This document shows positions 8,931-20,915 of a DNA stretch of 64,000 nt, piece by piece. The notes below the pieces were generated by a model. The model worked only from the letters and a program-made list of their open reading frames with translations, did not search any database and was not told the DNA's origin. The position numbers and the translations under genes were made by a program. The stretch is from Montifringilla adamsi (lineage: Eukaryota > Chordata > Aves > Passeriformes > Passeridae): assembly GCA_017590115.1 (NCBI GenBank), contig JAGGNK010010337.1, positions 4,725,679 through 4,789,678 on the forward strand, read 5' to 3'. Position 1 is the first letter of the stretch; the number at the start of each line of letters is the position of its first letter.

Positions 8931-9530
8931 CGGGGGGATGCAACAGGAGATTTGGGGATCATTTCCATAACAATCGCTGTTAGCAAACACCCATAAAACA
9001 CAGCGGGCAAAGACACCTTAGCAGAAGGAGTTAGCTGCGAATTAAAAGACGTGCTTGTTGGTTTGGCTTTTGTGCCTGTTTGCAGGATTTCGAGGACTCG
9101 GTGCAAATATTCTCTTTAACCACGCTAGATTAAAAATAATAATCCCAGCTGCATTTAACAGCTATTAACGAGCAGAGAGAAAATACAGAATTTATGTATA
9201 AAGCCTGATCAAAGTTCGCTGAAGTATTCTATCGGACGAAGGACAGCAGGGAAGGGGGGCAGAGGGGGAGGGAAAGAAAAAGAAAGAGAATAAAACTTCC
9301 CCAGTTATCATATTTCCCTGAAATTCATCTATGCAGAACCGGAATAATTACAGATTTAGCAGAAATATTGCAAAATGTCGGCACGGAAGGGGCTTTTTCT
9401 TGACCCGGCAGACTATAATGGGAGATAAAGAGATTGACCATTTTGGGAGGAGGATGCCTTCATTTCTCGACGTGACTGTAGATTATTTCGGCTTCAGGAG
9501 ACAAGAATGTCCCTTTAACATCTGACCTGG
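8930..9530. promoter_or_regulatory. Candidate conserved non-coding block with TCF/LEF motif
   Basis: This 600-bp block is rich in AATTAAAA, TTTAACAGC and ATTAACG motifs and contains ATCAAAG (9208-9214), a TCF/LEF core. It is largely free of simple repeats apart from a purine-rich run near 9,245-9,290. Its texture resembles developmental enhancers, but no alignment was possible. Confidence 0.28.
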
Positions 9531-10006
9531 CCTTTATTTAAGAGCAGCACTTCACGGTTCAGGAAAGACAGACAATTTTCTAATTCCCAGCTCTGCTGGA
9601 GGCTGAGGCAGCAACTTCCAGACAGGACACCTGCTAACACTAGAGAAATGGCATTATTATGTCTACAAGTTTACAAATCTGAGGATCAAAAAGCCTTTGC
9701 TTCTGCTGCTACTCCACAGGCCAAGGACGACGACTTCTTCAAAACAGAGTTTCACAGAGTTTTTTTCTTCCCCCCTCCAAGAAATGGTTTCTTTTCACTT
9801 TGAGCAGATCGGTTTCCACGTGAAAAAGTCAATAGTCAAAGAGTTTCCTAAGTTTCATTGGTGTGTAGCAGAAAGGGGATTAGACCTGGGGCCTTTTTAC
9901 TGGCAAGCCTTTAAGCAAATAAATGTTCTTGAATTCTTAGAGAAACAAACCTAACTTAAACAAAAATCCAGAATATATGGGATTTGCCCCTCCCCAACAC
10001 AAATTT

Positions 10007-10024
10007 AAGAGAGAGAGAGAGAGG
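10007..10024. repeat. (GA)n microsatellite
   Basis: A short pure GA run. Confidence 0.8.
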
Positions 10025-10504
10025 ACAGAGAGAAATAAATAATTGCTAAAGATTTAAGGGATAGTAGGGTTAAATTTTTTTCTACTGTAATTTTGCTTTT
10101 ATTTTTGCTAGTTAACCCAAAGAGAATACCTGCTTCCATACCTTCACAATGAGCTATTAATAGTAACAAGTGTAATCCAATATCAGAAATAATAGAATCA
10201 TTAGGGTCATGCAGTATAATAAATATTAGAATAATGCAATAATAAATTTTTAAGAAATCAGTTGTGATTTCCCAGCATGGAGAGAGGCAAAAAGCAGATG
10301 GCATGCACATTCCCCACCTTCCTTCAGAACCCTACCTGGTAGGCAAAGGCACTACTTAATTCCTTCACACCTAAAACTCCTAAAGCTGAACCTGTGGTTT
10401 TTCTCTTGGGGGGCAATCACTCACAGAAGATGATGTTTTTAAAGGATGTTTTTCTTAAACTCCAAAAATCAGAATAGATGGGTCATTCAAAACACAAATA
10501 TTCA

Positions 10505-10580
10505 AAGTGTGTGTATGTATATAAATATATACATATATAAATAGATATATACATATATAAATAAATAAATAAATATATAA
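10505..10580. repeat. AT-rich microsatellite with ATATACATATATAAATA units
   Basis: TATG, TATAAA and ATACAT units alternate and end in several AAAT repeats. It is an AT-rich simple sequence with probable DNA-unwinding character. Confidence 0.85.
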
Positions 10581-12039
10581 AAATTTGTACTGACAGCCAA
10601 CTGCTGCTGCAGAGCTGCTCCCGCAGCCTGCAGACAGAGGTCCAGGTGTCTGTGCCAGCCATTTGCCAGCCATGGATGGATAACACCTGGATCAGTGTTT
10701 GCAGGCTGGTTTTAATTAAGCCAGAAATCTAAGGAGAACTCAGGTAATGCACTTGATTAACATGATCCAACATCAGTGAGTAAAGGTCAGCATCTTGCTG
10801 TAACAAAAATGATTTGGGAAAATATCAAGTGTAGGTTTGTGACTGCACAGAAAATGATAAGCTCTCTGTTTTGTCTCTCTGCGCGATTAAATAGTTTTAA
10901 AACTTTTCAGACATTAGTTTCCTTTTCCTGCCATGTACCTTTGTGAGCCCAGATTGCAACACTCACCTGCCAAGCTCTGTCAAGGTGCCACCTCTGATTT
11001 CACTGTGAGCCGTCCTACAGCTCTGCTTCTGCACATCCCCAGCCTTGGTCCATCTGGAAATCTTGATGGTGCCTTAAGCTACATCCAACCCCACCAGCAA
11101 CTGGGGCAGATCCTGGGGCCTTTCCTACTGCTGAGGGATTTGCTGCAGAGCACAATTCCAAACCCAGTGCCGCCTAAAATGCAGAAGTGCATTACATTTT
11201 TTTGTCTGACTGACCTGCCTTGAACAAGGCTCCTTCTTGCTGTAGATTCAGGAGCCAAACCCACCCCTACCCCAGGGGGAAAATCACCCTGCCGTTTGGT
11301 GAAGAAGAGCAGCATTCCCCCACCTTACATGTACCCACAAAATACCCACGCAAGGGAACAGCCCAGACCCGGGGCTTACCCCGTGCGGCAGCAGCCGGCT
11401 GCCTGAGGAGGACTCCGGGTTTCACCTTGCAAGCACTGTGTAGCTGTCTTTAAGGTGAGGTGAAAACCCCACTTTTGCTCTTTTGGCGCTCTTTTCCTTG
11501 TTGAGAGCAAGCATTTCAGCGCGACCGTTTTAAAGGGACTTCAGAGGTCACAAACCCCATCTGAGGACAAGTTCATCCTACCAAAAACTGAGCGACACGC
11601 CCGAAGAAGAGGGCACACCTCTCCCAGCATCTCTTGCCCACCTGTTTGGTGGCCCTCCCGTCCCCACCACTCGTTTGGAGGTAGCTGGGTTTCCACAGGG
11701 TGTTTCACTCGCTGTGGTGCCGGCGGCTGCCCTGCTGTACCCTGCAGTCCCCATCCCCACCGCCACAGACTCAGACCCGTGCTGGCACCCACTCCCCACC
11801 TCCCATCGAGACCAACGCTTGCTTTTTCTAAAGAAAGTTTGAAAAAGAGAGAAAATATTTATTTTCACGGCAAATCCAGCCTTATGACCCCACCGATGGC
11901 AAGATGCTCGGGAAAGAGAAGAGTTAGCCTTTTTCCTGGGAGGAAAGCGGCGGGGAAGGAGGAGAGCTTTAAAGGGAGGGAGGGACGAGGCCGAGCTCAT
12001 GCACGGATTTTAATCTGATCACTTCCCTGTCAAGCTAAT
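10581..12039. other. Intergenic DNA without a supported gene
   Basis: No exon, RNA gene or repeat was recognised. TTTTGGCGC near 11,480 resembles an E2F site but stands alone. Confidence 0.4.
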
Positions 12040-12310
12040 CCCTGCCTGACTCAGATCGGACTTTTAGAAACGTGCCTAGAAACCAAAAAGCAAACCTCAT
12101 TTGAATGAAGCACACACTCCGCAGCCCCCATCTGCAAAGGGCTGCAATTAAATGCAAAAAAANNNNNNNNNNNNNNNNNNNNNNNNNNNNNATCTGGCAT
12201 GAGGAGCAGGCGATGGGGAACAAAAGGAGATTTAGGCAAAGGGGAGAGGCGAGTGTGCCATGGCATTGACCTGCAAATGAGCCTTTGTGAGCGAATTAAA
12301 GCTTCCCGGA
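12040..12310. promoter_or_regulatory. Candidate enhancer with octamer-like and SOX-like motifs, interrupted by gap
   Basis: CATTTGAATG, GCAATTAAATGC, TGCAAAT (12272-12278), CCTTTGT (12282-12288) and GAATTAAA (12293-12300) cluster here. The TGCAAAT/CCTTTGT pair is reminiscent of an OCT/SOX combination, though spacing and order differ from the canonical composite. A run of unknown bases lies in the middle. Confidence 0.28.
12163..12191. other. Assembly gap (29 unknown bases)
   Basis: The 29 N follow an A run, so a homopolymer probably caused the break. Its true length is unknown. Confidence 0.99.
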
Positions 12311-12602
12311 CCCCCCGGGACACCCCAAAACAGGCACCATTACAAACCATCCGGACAAAAACCCACTCATCAAAATTGTCTGCGTTTGAAGGGAGGGGGG
12401 AGAGGCCATTTAAATCTGCACCTTCCCTGCCCCCACCCGCAGTAATAGGCTGTTAATAGGGGCTTGGCAGGGGGAGTCACCCCTGCACCCCCGACCCTAC
12501 ACCCCGCTCTGACGGTATAGCGGGGGGGACACCTTCGAGACGTGGCTCGTCCATAAAACGCACCCGACACGTTATTTACAGCCCTAATCCTAAACAATAG
12601 GG

Positions 12603-12621
12603 AAAAAAAAAAAAAAAAAAA
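12603..12621. repeat. A19 homopolymer
   Basis: A pure A run followed by a short GT repeat. Confidence 0.9.
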
Positions 12622-13076
12622 GTGTGTGTGGGGGTCATTTGGTGATATATCAGCTTCCAGATGCTGTTTATTTAATTCGAGGGGAGGGGGGTGTAGGGCT
12701 GTTCCAAAGTAGATTTCTAAAGCAGTTATTAATATATAATTTTTTTAGTGGAGATGATAAAGAGAAAAGGGATAATCAGAGATGCCAAAGAAGATGGAAA
12801 ACTGTGCTGGTTAGAGTTTTTGTCTCCTATCCCCCCTTCCCCCATGACTCTTGCCTTTAAACTGGGAAACCTTGAGGATTTGGAAGTGAAAGCAAAGATT
12901 TTGGCCTGGGGTAGATACATGAAAAGGGAGGGCGGGGGGAAGCCATCTCCCCCCATCCCCTCTCCAGAAAGGGAATAAGGACTAAAGTCGGGGGCCAGCT
13001 GGGGGAAACTTGTAAATGAAACGTGTTTCTTTTATGGTGCTCCCCCCCGGGGGACAGTGCCATTATACCCCACCAG

Positions 13077-13200
13077 CTATATAGACTCAGCTGCCGCCTC
13101 CCCGGCCCGCGGCAGGTACGCGGGGGCGGAACAGCCCGGGGGGGCTGCAGCCGGCCGGACCCTCCGCCCGGGGCTGCCGGGCACGGCTGGATGGGCCTGC
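13077..13200 (+). promoter_or_regulatory. CTATATAG next to a small CpG cluster: possible weak promoter
   Basis: The palindrome CTATATAG (13077-13084) lies directly upstream of a CpG-dense stretch (13,095-13,175). This could be the promoter of a non-coding transcript. No open reading frame with protein character follows, only the minisatellite. Confidence 0.2.
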
Positions 13201-13230
13201 AGGGCTGGACATGCATGTGTGTGAGCATGC

Positions 13231-13581
13231 GGGGCTGGACGTGGTACATGCAGGGCTGTACATGCAGGGCAGTACATGGTACATGCAGGGCAGTACATAG
13301 TGTATGCAGGGCAGTACATGCAGGGCTGTACATGGTACATGCAGGGCAGTACATGGTATATGCAGGGCTGTACATGCAGGGCTGTACATGCAGGGCTGTA
13401 CATGGTACATGCAGGGCAGTACATGGTATATGCAGGGCTGTACATGCAGGGCTGTACATGGTATATGCAGGGCTATACATGCAGGGCTGTACATGCAGGG
13501 CAGTACATGGTATATGCAGGGCTGTACATGCAGGGCTGTACATGGCACATGCAGGGCAGTACATGCAGGGCTGCACATGCA
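13231..13581. repeat. Minisatellite of 14- and 21-nt units
   Basis: The regular part (13253-13581, 329 nt) divides exactly into 19 units: ten of 14 nt (GGGCTGTACATGCA type) and nine of 21 nt, which carry an extra TGGTACA or TGGTATA. Every unit is a multiple of 7 nt. A degenerate 22-nt unit and an older irregular stretch precede it. Substitutions are few (CTG/CAG, ACA/ATA, one CAT-to-TAG change), so the array expanded recently. It stays open in several frames on both strands, giving false long reading frames. Confidence 0.95.
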
Positions 13582-13670
13582 GGCGTGTGCCCGCGCCCCG
13601 CTGCAGGTGAGCGCGCTCGCCGCGGGCTGAGGGGGGAGCGGCGCTCGCAGCCCCCCAGGTGCCGCTCCCC
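13582..13670. other. CpG-dense stretch flanking the minisatellite
   Basis: A short GC-rich segment with many CpG directly follows the array. It contains CTGCAG|GTGAGC near 13,600-13,612, a good splice-donor match, but no exon could be built around it. Confidence 0.4.
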
Positions 13671-14490
13671 CGGGGTTTGTTTGCAGTCAATATTCATGTG
13701 TTTCTGTCACCGGGGCGGCTCTTTTCACAGTGATCAGCCGGGCAGAAGGCTGAATGACAGGAGACTCGTGGCTCGGCTGCTTTGGGGAGGGGGGAGGGAT
13801 GGATTCCAGCCGCCCAGCCCGCTGCCCTTGCGGGGTTTTGGGGGGGCCCAGCCCCTGGGGGAGGGGTTGCCCGGCTGGGGGCCGCGGTCCTGCCCTGGGT
13901 GGGCACAAGGCAGCGGCGCTGGGCACCGGGTGCCCACACACACACAGACACACACACATACACACGGCCTGTGGCTAGCAGGGCCCGTGGTCACCGCCCG
14001 TACCGTGTGCCATGGGTGACCGGGGGTGACGCGTGGGTACCCAGGCATGGGGACCCTGCAGGGTGGCAGGAGGCTCGGGGGGTCCCGCAGAGCCGCAGTG
14101 CAGAGGGAGGCCCCAGGACGGCCGTGAGCCGGCTGGCCTGAGCAGCTGGAGTGGCACCAGGGCTGGGCTACCAAAACATCTTTGATTTTTCTGCCCATTG
14201 AGCAACAGGAGACAAGCGGCAGCCTGCTGCTCCGGGCATCGCAGAGCGGTGAGTGGCAGTGCTCCCTTGGGGCTCGCAGGTCGCCTCGGCCCCAGGGTGA
14301 CTCCGGGCTGTGCTGGCAGCGAGGGGCGAGGGCAGGAGCCGGGCACGGCGGGGCTGCCCACCGCAGCGCTGTGCGTGAGACCCGCCTCGCAGGAGCTGCG
14401 TTTTGTTCCCTCCCGCTTGCCCAGACGCCTTCCCTTCGCCTCACAGCGCTGCTCTGTGTGTGCACGTTTTGTTTGGTTTAGGGTTTGTTT
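13671..14490. other. GC-rich intergenic DNA without a supported gene
   Basis: GC-rich sequence with a CA microsatellite at 13,935-13,965. Long frames on both strands reflect composition. Confidence 0.4.
13935..13965. repeat. (CA)n microsatellite
   Basis: An interrupted CA run. Confidence 0.85.
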
Positions 14491-14492
14491 TT

Positions 14493-14493
<1 letters not shown>

Positions 14494-14524
<31 letters not shown>
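14494..14524. repeat. T31 homopolymer
   Basis: A pure T run with no recognisable retroposon next to it. Confidence 0.9.
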
Positions 14525-14527
<3 letters not shown>

Positions 14528-17500
14528 TCCACAAACTTGTGATTTTCTGTGCAACTTGTGGGGAGCGAATCAGTATGAGGGAGCACCCTTCTCATTGAAA
14601 CCGGAGGTGAATAAATTATGAACAGGCGAAAATTGGAACAATGTCTCTGAGTGAGTGTTTTCTAGAGAGTTACTATTCCAGGCTTTGAAATCAATTGATA
14701 CATAATTAGATTCCTCAAGAGAGGACAAACAAGGGCTGCCATTCACCCCTCCTTCTCCCACATGCATCCCAAAGAGAGACTGGAGGCTTTAGCAGAAACC
14801 AGACAGCCAGCATTCTCCAGCACTAAAAACATATTCTGGCTTTGGGTGTTCATTTAACAAACAGATCCTTGAACCTTGCTTCTGTTTTCAGTTTATTTCT
14901 ACCATGTTTCTTTGTGTTCAGTTCATTAAAACATGTCTCTTTTGAGATCTATTTTTACATTTCAAGAATCCAGTATTGTACTTCTGTGGTGGCAGATGGC
15001 CCTAGACATCCAAGCATAAGCTCTTTCCTGCTTTTTTCCCCCTCTTTCTTAGGTCCTTTCTGCTCTGCACTTGAATCTGTGAGCAGCAACCATCCCTTTT
15101 TGCAAGGTCTGGGGCTGGCTCTCGATTCAGCAAGGGGTTCTAACAAGTTACAGTCCCTGCTGTGCCCTCGAGGTGTATTTTAAACACAGCGGCTGCTACC
15201 GTCTGTAAAATAAGAGCCCTCCACAGCTGGATAGATCCTTGTCACACGGGTGGTACGCAGGCTAATTTTGCATCTTTACCTCGTATTTGCCTCATGTTAA
15301 TGTTCTGTGGTCCCTCGAATGAATTTATTGGTGGTTAAGGTTGAGTTTCACTCTTGAGGGAGACAGAAAATACAGGTTTGGGTTTGTAAAAGACAGGAAA
15401 AAGTATGTGACTATTAGAAAAAATATTGTAAAGGTTATTGAACAAAGCAGCAGCCAAGTGGGCCACCTAACTGAAGGCAGTGGCTTGGCTTTTCTGGCTA
15501 CCCTTGGGATTGATGTAGTAGCCACAACCACTTCCAAACCTGGTATCAAACACAGATCAGAGTGCTGCAGCCATGAACATAATTTTCATCATATATCAAT
15601 AGGACTAAAAAGACCTGGGCCAGCAGCAAGAAAAGCCTGCCTGAGCTGCTGTAGACCCATTTCTTAGGAAAGGCAGCAGTACTATAGCCTACAATAAGCT
15701 GAGAGTCTTGGAGACATTATGAACAGAATGACAAATTCCTACATCTTATTAAGTCACAGGATCTTTAGCAGAGGGTAAATCTGACTTAGGTATTATTTGG
15801 AAGCATAGGCACAGGTAAATCTATGTCTCCTCTAGTAAAAAGATAAAAAGGTTGAGAGGTTTTAATCCAAAGATATTTGTTGGGAGAAGAACCAAAGCAG
15901 AAGTGCTTGAACATATCTCTAACAGGAGCCTATATTTTCTGTTTGCTGCATAGATGGCATCTATTTATATCTTCGTGTGTGTGGCTGTTTCAGTATCTGA
16001 CTTTCTGTGGTTTGCTGTCTTACCTGAGTTAACCAACAGCCTACAGGCAGAGCCAGCTGGAAGATCTTGGTCAGTGCAGGCAAGACAGCTTTGTGCTGCT
16101 CCATGGACACTGCACGAACATGCTGACATGGTCTGCTCCCTGGTGGGAAAAGGGACAATTCCAGAAGCACACAGTGCTACCCACCTCTGCAAGGCAGTGC
16201 TCTTCCTTGATGCCCACTGCTGCATCCCAGCCTTGGCCACAGCAGCCCTGCTGCCCTGGAATGGGTGAACACACTGCAGGCTGGTTTGCTGCCTCAAGCA
16301 GTACCTTGCTTTGAGTGTTGTCCACCTTGTGTCCTGACACAGCCCTGTCTACTGGCAAACTCTGAAGAACAATATGGATTTGACTCAGCCTCAAAGGCTT
16401 TTTTTCCACCCTCCAGCCTTAGCATAAAATCCCAGCATACATATTTATGCCTTTCTGGTGGATTTGGACAGGAGATGAATACATATACAGCTCAGTGGAA
16501 CAAGTTTCCATCACTGCTGCAATTCCTCTCGTGTTGCTGGCCCCAGCCACAGCAAGGAGTGAGTGCAGCTGGGACCACCAGGACTCCTGGCTGAGGGTAC
16601 AAAATGCTTCGGCCCCACCAGGAGAATATGAGAGAGAATGGCACAATCTGGGATTGCACAGATTGTACTGGCAAACACATACTCCTCCAGGATGAGCCTG
16701 TTTCAGGCTTGCCTTATGTCAGCCTCCAAAAAGCCTCAGGTTTCTGAGAGTGCACAGGAGAGGAATAACACAAGCTTCTTCCTTTCCCCTTCACATGGAT
16801 TCCCTCTACCTTCTTCTGATGGGACTGCACTCAGAAATGAGAAGTGGCAGAAGAAATCACTGTGTTAGAAGGTATTGCCACCTCACTAAACACTTGGGAT
16901 TTCTGCAAGCCAGAGACTACTCTACCTCCTTTTGAGTGTTTCCTCCTCCAGAATCAGAAGGTGTAGTTGAAGACAATTTGGGAGTGAAACAACCCACAGA
17001 TTCACAGCCTGGATGGAGGAGAAACTTGGCAGCTGCAAGCCAAGTCTTAGAGAGGTCAGAGAAAGACAGTAAGAACACAAAAGTGGAGAGCCAGAAACAT
17101 TCACAGGGCAGGCAATGTTTGGGGCTTGTCAGGAAAGGAAAGAAGAAGAAGAAAAAAAAAAAGCTCTACAGATCAAAGCTTGATTAGTGTTAATCCTCCA
17201 CAAAAATGCCCAGGTCCTTCCAACACTTGCTTTTTTCCCCCCTTCCCCATCATCCCTGCTATTGCTTGGCTTGGTGATTTGCTTGAAAATGCATTAGACA
17301 ACTCCAGATCTTTCACTGTTAGAAGCATGAAAATAGAGGATAGGTACTATTATCCACTAAGCAACACTCCCACAGTTAGCACAGTCCTCTAGAGAGACCT
17401 GTCAGATAATGGCTTTTGAGAGGAGCTTAGAGACATCTGGAGTAGCCATGTTCCCTCTTTGTACATGGAAAATAAAGATTAGCTAGGGCACGGGGAGGGG

Positions 17501-18125
17501 GGGCTAAGAATATAATGAAGGGCAATGGATAAACCAATGTCACATTGCCCATCTGTGTGACTGGCTTCAGGTCTACTCCTGCAAAATGGTTCATGCAGGC
17601 TCCCCTTAAATCCATGGATTTCTGTGCAGGTGGAAGAGCTCCCCATTGGTTTGTGAGTCTGGGGGTCTCACATCACAGGCTCTTCGAGGTGGATTTTGTC
17701 TATAAAGCAGCTGGTGCTTTCTGAGTGGCAGATGCAGAAATAAATTTCTTTTTTTTTTTTTTTTTTTATGACTAAGTCTTTTCTTTTCAAGACTTTTCTT
17801 TGTATGACCTGGTTTTCTTTTTAAATTTTGATCATTTTCATGCAAAAGACTTATTCCAACCAATTCTGCATTAAGGGCCACTAGAGTTTGGGAGTGAGCT
17901 CAGTTGTCACTCTCTGGGCTGCTGCATATCCCATCAGAGCATGAAAGCTCCAGCACTTATAATCAGAGATGCTCACAAGGGCTGCAGAGGTGATAGTCAC
18001 ATTTAAAGCATCCATGGCATACTGGGGGTGACATTCCTACATTTGGTATCTAAAAAAATATCTAAAAAGGTATTTGTGAATTTTGTAGTGTGGTTAGAGA
18101 AGAGATGCTCTGCAGGACAAAGCCA
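14525..18125. other. Intergenic DNA without a supported gene
   Basis: No exon, repeat family or RNA gene was recognised. A T19 run lies at 17,749-17,767 and an A-rich run near 17,144-17,163. Open frames of 60-113 codons show no domain. Confidence 0.4.
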
Positions 18126-18129
18126 AAAA

Positions 18130-18500
18130 TCACACCCCTTAAGGGCACGGGCTCAGCCCCGCAGCAGGAACTGCCCAAGCCGCCTTTCAACGTGAAACGA
18201 CGGAAAAATCACATTGGCGCGGGCTGCGGCCGGGGTGGGGAAGGGGCGAGGCGGGGCGCTTTGGGAAATTCTTTCCTTCCCCGAGCACCCCAGCCCGCCG
18301 GGAGCGGGCCCGCGCGCGTTGTGTGCGCTCCCTCTGCTGGCCCCGCCGCGCCGCACGGCACGGCAGCGAGGGGACAGCGAGGGGACAGACCCGCCCCGGG
18401 GACCCCGCTCCTGCCGCCAGCGCCGCGGGAGCACACGGAGCGCCCAGGCAATTCCTCCCGGGAAGGGTGAGCACCTCCCGCTGGCTGCTGCTGGAGCGGC
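18130..18500. other. Intergenic CpG island
   Basis: An isolated block of very high GC and CpG content lies in otherwise AT-leaning DNA, about 16 kb past CDKN1C and 18 kb before the KCNQ1 3' end. It has sharp boundaries and contains GC boxes and a CTCF-like motif. GGGAAGG|GTGAGC near 18,467 resembles a splice donor on the + strand, as expected if the island were a promoter with a first exon. No protein-coding start can be supported. Confidence 0.75.
18327..18340 (-). promoter_or_regulatory. CTCF-like binding site in the intergenic CpG island
   Basis: Read on the minus strand, CCAGCAGAGGGAGC matches the CTCF core CCASYAGRKGGCRS at 13 of 14 positions. CTCF sites in CpG islands frequently mark insulators or loop anchors. 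Occupancy is inferred. Confidence 0.5.
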
Positions 18501-20915
18501 GGTGACAGCCCAAGGTGGAGGAGGATGGGAGCCGTGGGGACGCACTCCCTGCATCCAGGCATTCTAGGAAAAAAACCCAGTCGTTTGGACTATTTTCCAA
18601 AAATCTACATTGGAATGGACTCACACAGACATGTTGCTGCCCAAAACTGCTGAGCATCCACCTGGGAAAAGAGAGCAGAAGAACAAATGTGTCGCTACAA
18701 TTCAAGGTACACACCAATACAAGAACATACCGTGTCTCACTACAATTCCACCTCCCAGTTTTGGGAGATAAACCCAAAGACAAGGAGGGGAGGACAAACA
18801 GAGGCCCTGACAACGTTTTCTCACGTGCTTCTGTGTTTCTGGATGAAGAGGTGTGTGAGGAGTTCCACTTACGCTCCTGTAGTGAAGACCTTAACCTTGA
18901 GCAAGAAATGAAGCTGCTACTCCAGACTCGTTAAACAGGGATGTGGAGATAACCTGTGCTGCCTCTGGTTACAAGGGAGGAGCTACAGGTGGAAAAGGGG
19001 CAACAAACCAGTCTATTTTGGGACACACACACCTGTCCAAAGCCACATACCAGGAGCTAAAGTCACTTGTTCAGCCCCAGTGAGATACAAGTCATGTGAT
19101 GGTTAACGCAGCAGGTTTTACCAATACCTGCAAGATGCCAAGGGAGGTGTGTGGGGGGCAGCTAATCATGCTGGAGTGAGAAAATAGAGACCTTTGTACT
19201 GCTCCTGCTCTCACAGCAGCTGGACTTCTCATACCAGGTGTCATCACTGGAACAGTCTGTATCTGGCACTTTTCTAATGCAGCACTTCAGAACTACCCTG
19301 GTTTTGAGATAAAGGGAGCAAATTGCGTGGACTTTAAAATTATTAGTTGAGATCATCAGGTGCACTTCCAAAACCTTGACTGTTTTGTCTGCTTTTTTAG
19401 ACCAATGAACACAATAATAAAGTTCGGACTCATTTGATATTTATCCATGAGGTTGGGCTAGAAGGTTTGATTTCTCAAGGCTTAATTTCTATTTCACTGA
19501 AACATATTCCTGTATTTCATCTGTGAATTAACAAAGTTTGAGCCTCGTTGTCATCCTGCTTCCCACCTGCTCTATTCTTCCCAAACTCCTCCAGACCCAG
19601 ACTCCAATCTGACTGCAGCAATTAGAATAGAAATCACAGAACAAGTGTTTTAATTGGCCACAGAGCACACAGCACATTTAAATCTCCAGTGATAACACAG
19701 AGAATATAATGAGTAACCCTGATGATTTTTAAGACAAGTACATACAGTTTTAATTTTATTACATAAAAACACCTGAAGTGATTTTAAAATCAGGGTAATG
19801 CTTTTTCACAACAGCCAGGTGAGTGATAGCAAAATTAAAGTACTTAAATGTTGATTTTTGGATAGATTTTAAAAACTCCAAGTGTCATGTTAGATAATGT
19901 TTCATTAATAACTGACATTTGTGTAATTTGGCCAAAGAAAGGTGGCAGAGTTGTTCCAGGAGCAAAATCTACCGTCATGCAAAATCAAATGCAGTATTTT
20001 TACGAGGACTATTTAGTAAAAAGAAGAGGTACCAAGACATACAGAATCCAGGAGGGACAAGTGGAAAAAGGTGAGACAAGACTAGTACTCAAACAGAGGA
20101 GATAAGGCTCAAATATTAACAAATGCTGCTTGAATAAACACATTAGAGATCCAAAAAACTGTAGGACAACTAGTGAGGCCAATACTAAGCGTGTAAAGAG
20201 GAAAACAAAAAAGGCTAATCAAAATAGTGAAGAACTAAAGGACAAGATTATGACTGTACTTGGAAAATGTTGTTGCCTTATAGTGGGGATATCTCAACTG
20301 GTCCATAGTTTGGGCTGGCTGGTGCTTGGTCCTTGCCAGAATCCATCTTCAGGAGGGTTCAGGCTGGGTTCATTGAATCACAGGGACCTGACATTGCTGA
20401 TGAGATATGAGAAACTTGCCTTAACACGTTTTTGTGCAGCTGAGTATGGAAAGGAAGGAAAACTAAGCAAATGGAATTGCAGTGAATGGGTCTGTGAGAG
20501 GGGGAGCATTCCCAGTGTAAGTGGGGAGCCCTGAGATGGAGAAGGAGCACACAGGCTGACAGATTTGGGATCAAGACATTGCACTGTGAAGAAAGATATG
20601 CTAAAAACCTGTCCCAGTCTGATCTGCCTTGGCTCCTTCCTGGAGGACCCTGAGCTGAGCAACTGCTGGGACCCCAAGAGCTGAAATTATTCTCTTATCA
20701 TTAGCATTTACACACCTGCCAAACGGGACATGGCACGGCTCCCCTATAGAGTACACCTGGTCAAACCCTAGCTGTGTACCTGAGGGTAACATCACAGATA
20801 ATAGGGCTTTTTTGGCAGCTCAGTGCACATTTTCTGCTCTTGATCTTTTCCTAATGAACAGCACAGAGTAGGTTTCTCTACTAGAGGCAAACCTACTTAA
20901 CTAACAACTCCAAAA
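18501..20915. other. Intergenic DNA without a supported gene
   Basis: No gene or repeat family was recognised. Confidence 0.4.

Noticed and set aside
8207..9106. 299-codon open frame on the minus strand
   Set aside because: It has no recognisable domain or coding-like pattern, and overlaps a candidate regulatory block. A conserved frame in other birds would change this.
12857..14019. Long open frames on both strands through the minisatellite (up to 277 codons)
   Set aside because: Stop-free repeat units of 14 and 21 nt keep several frames open; the Cys/Tyr/His-rich or Gly/Cys-rich repeats are translation artefacts.
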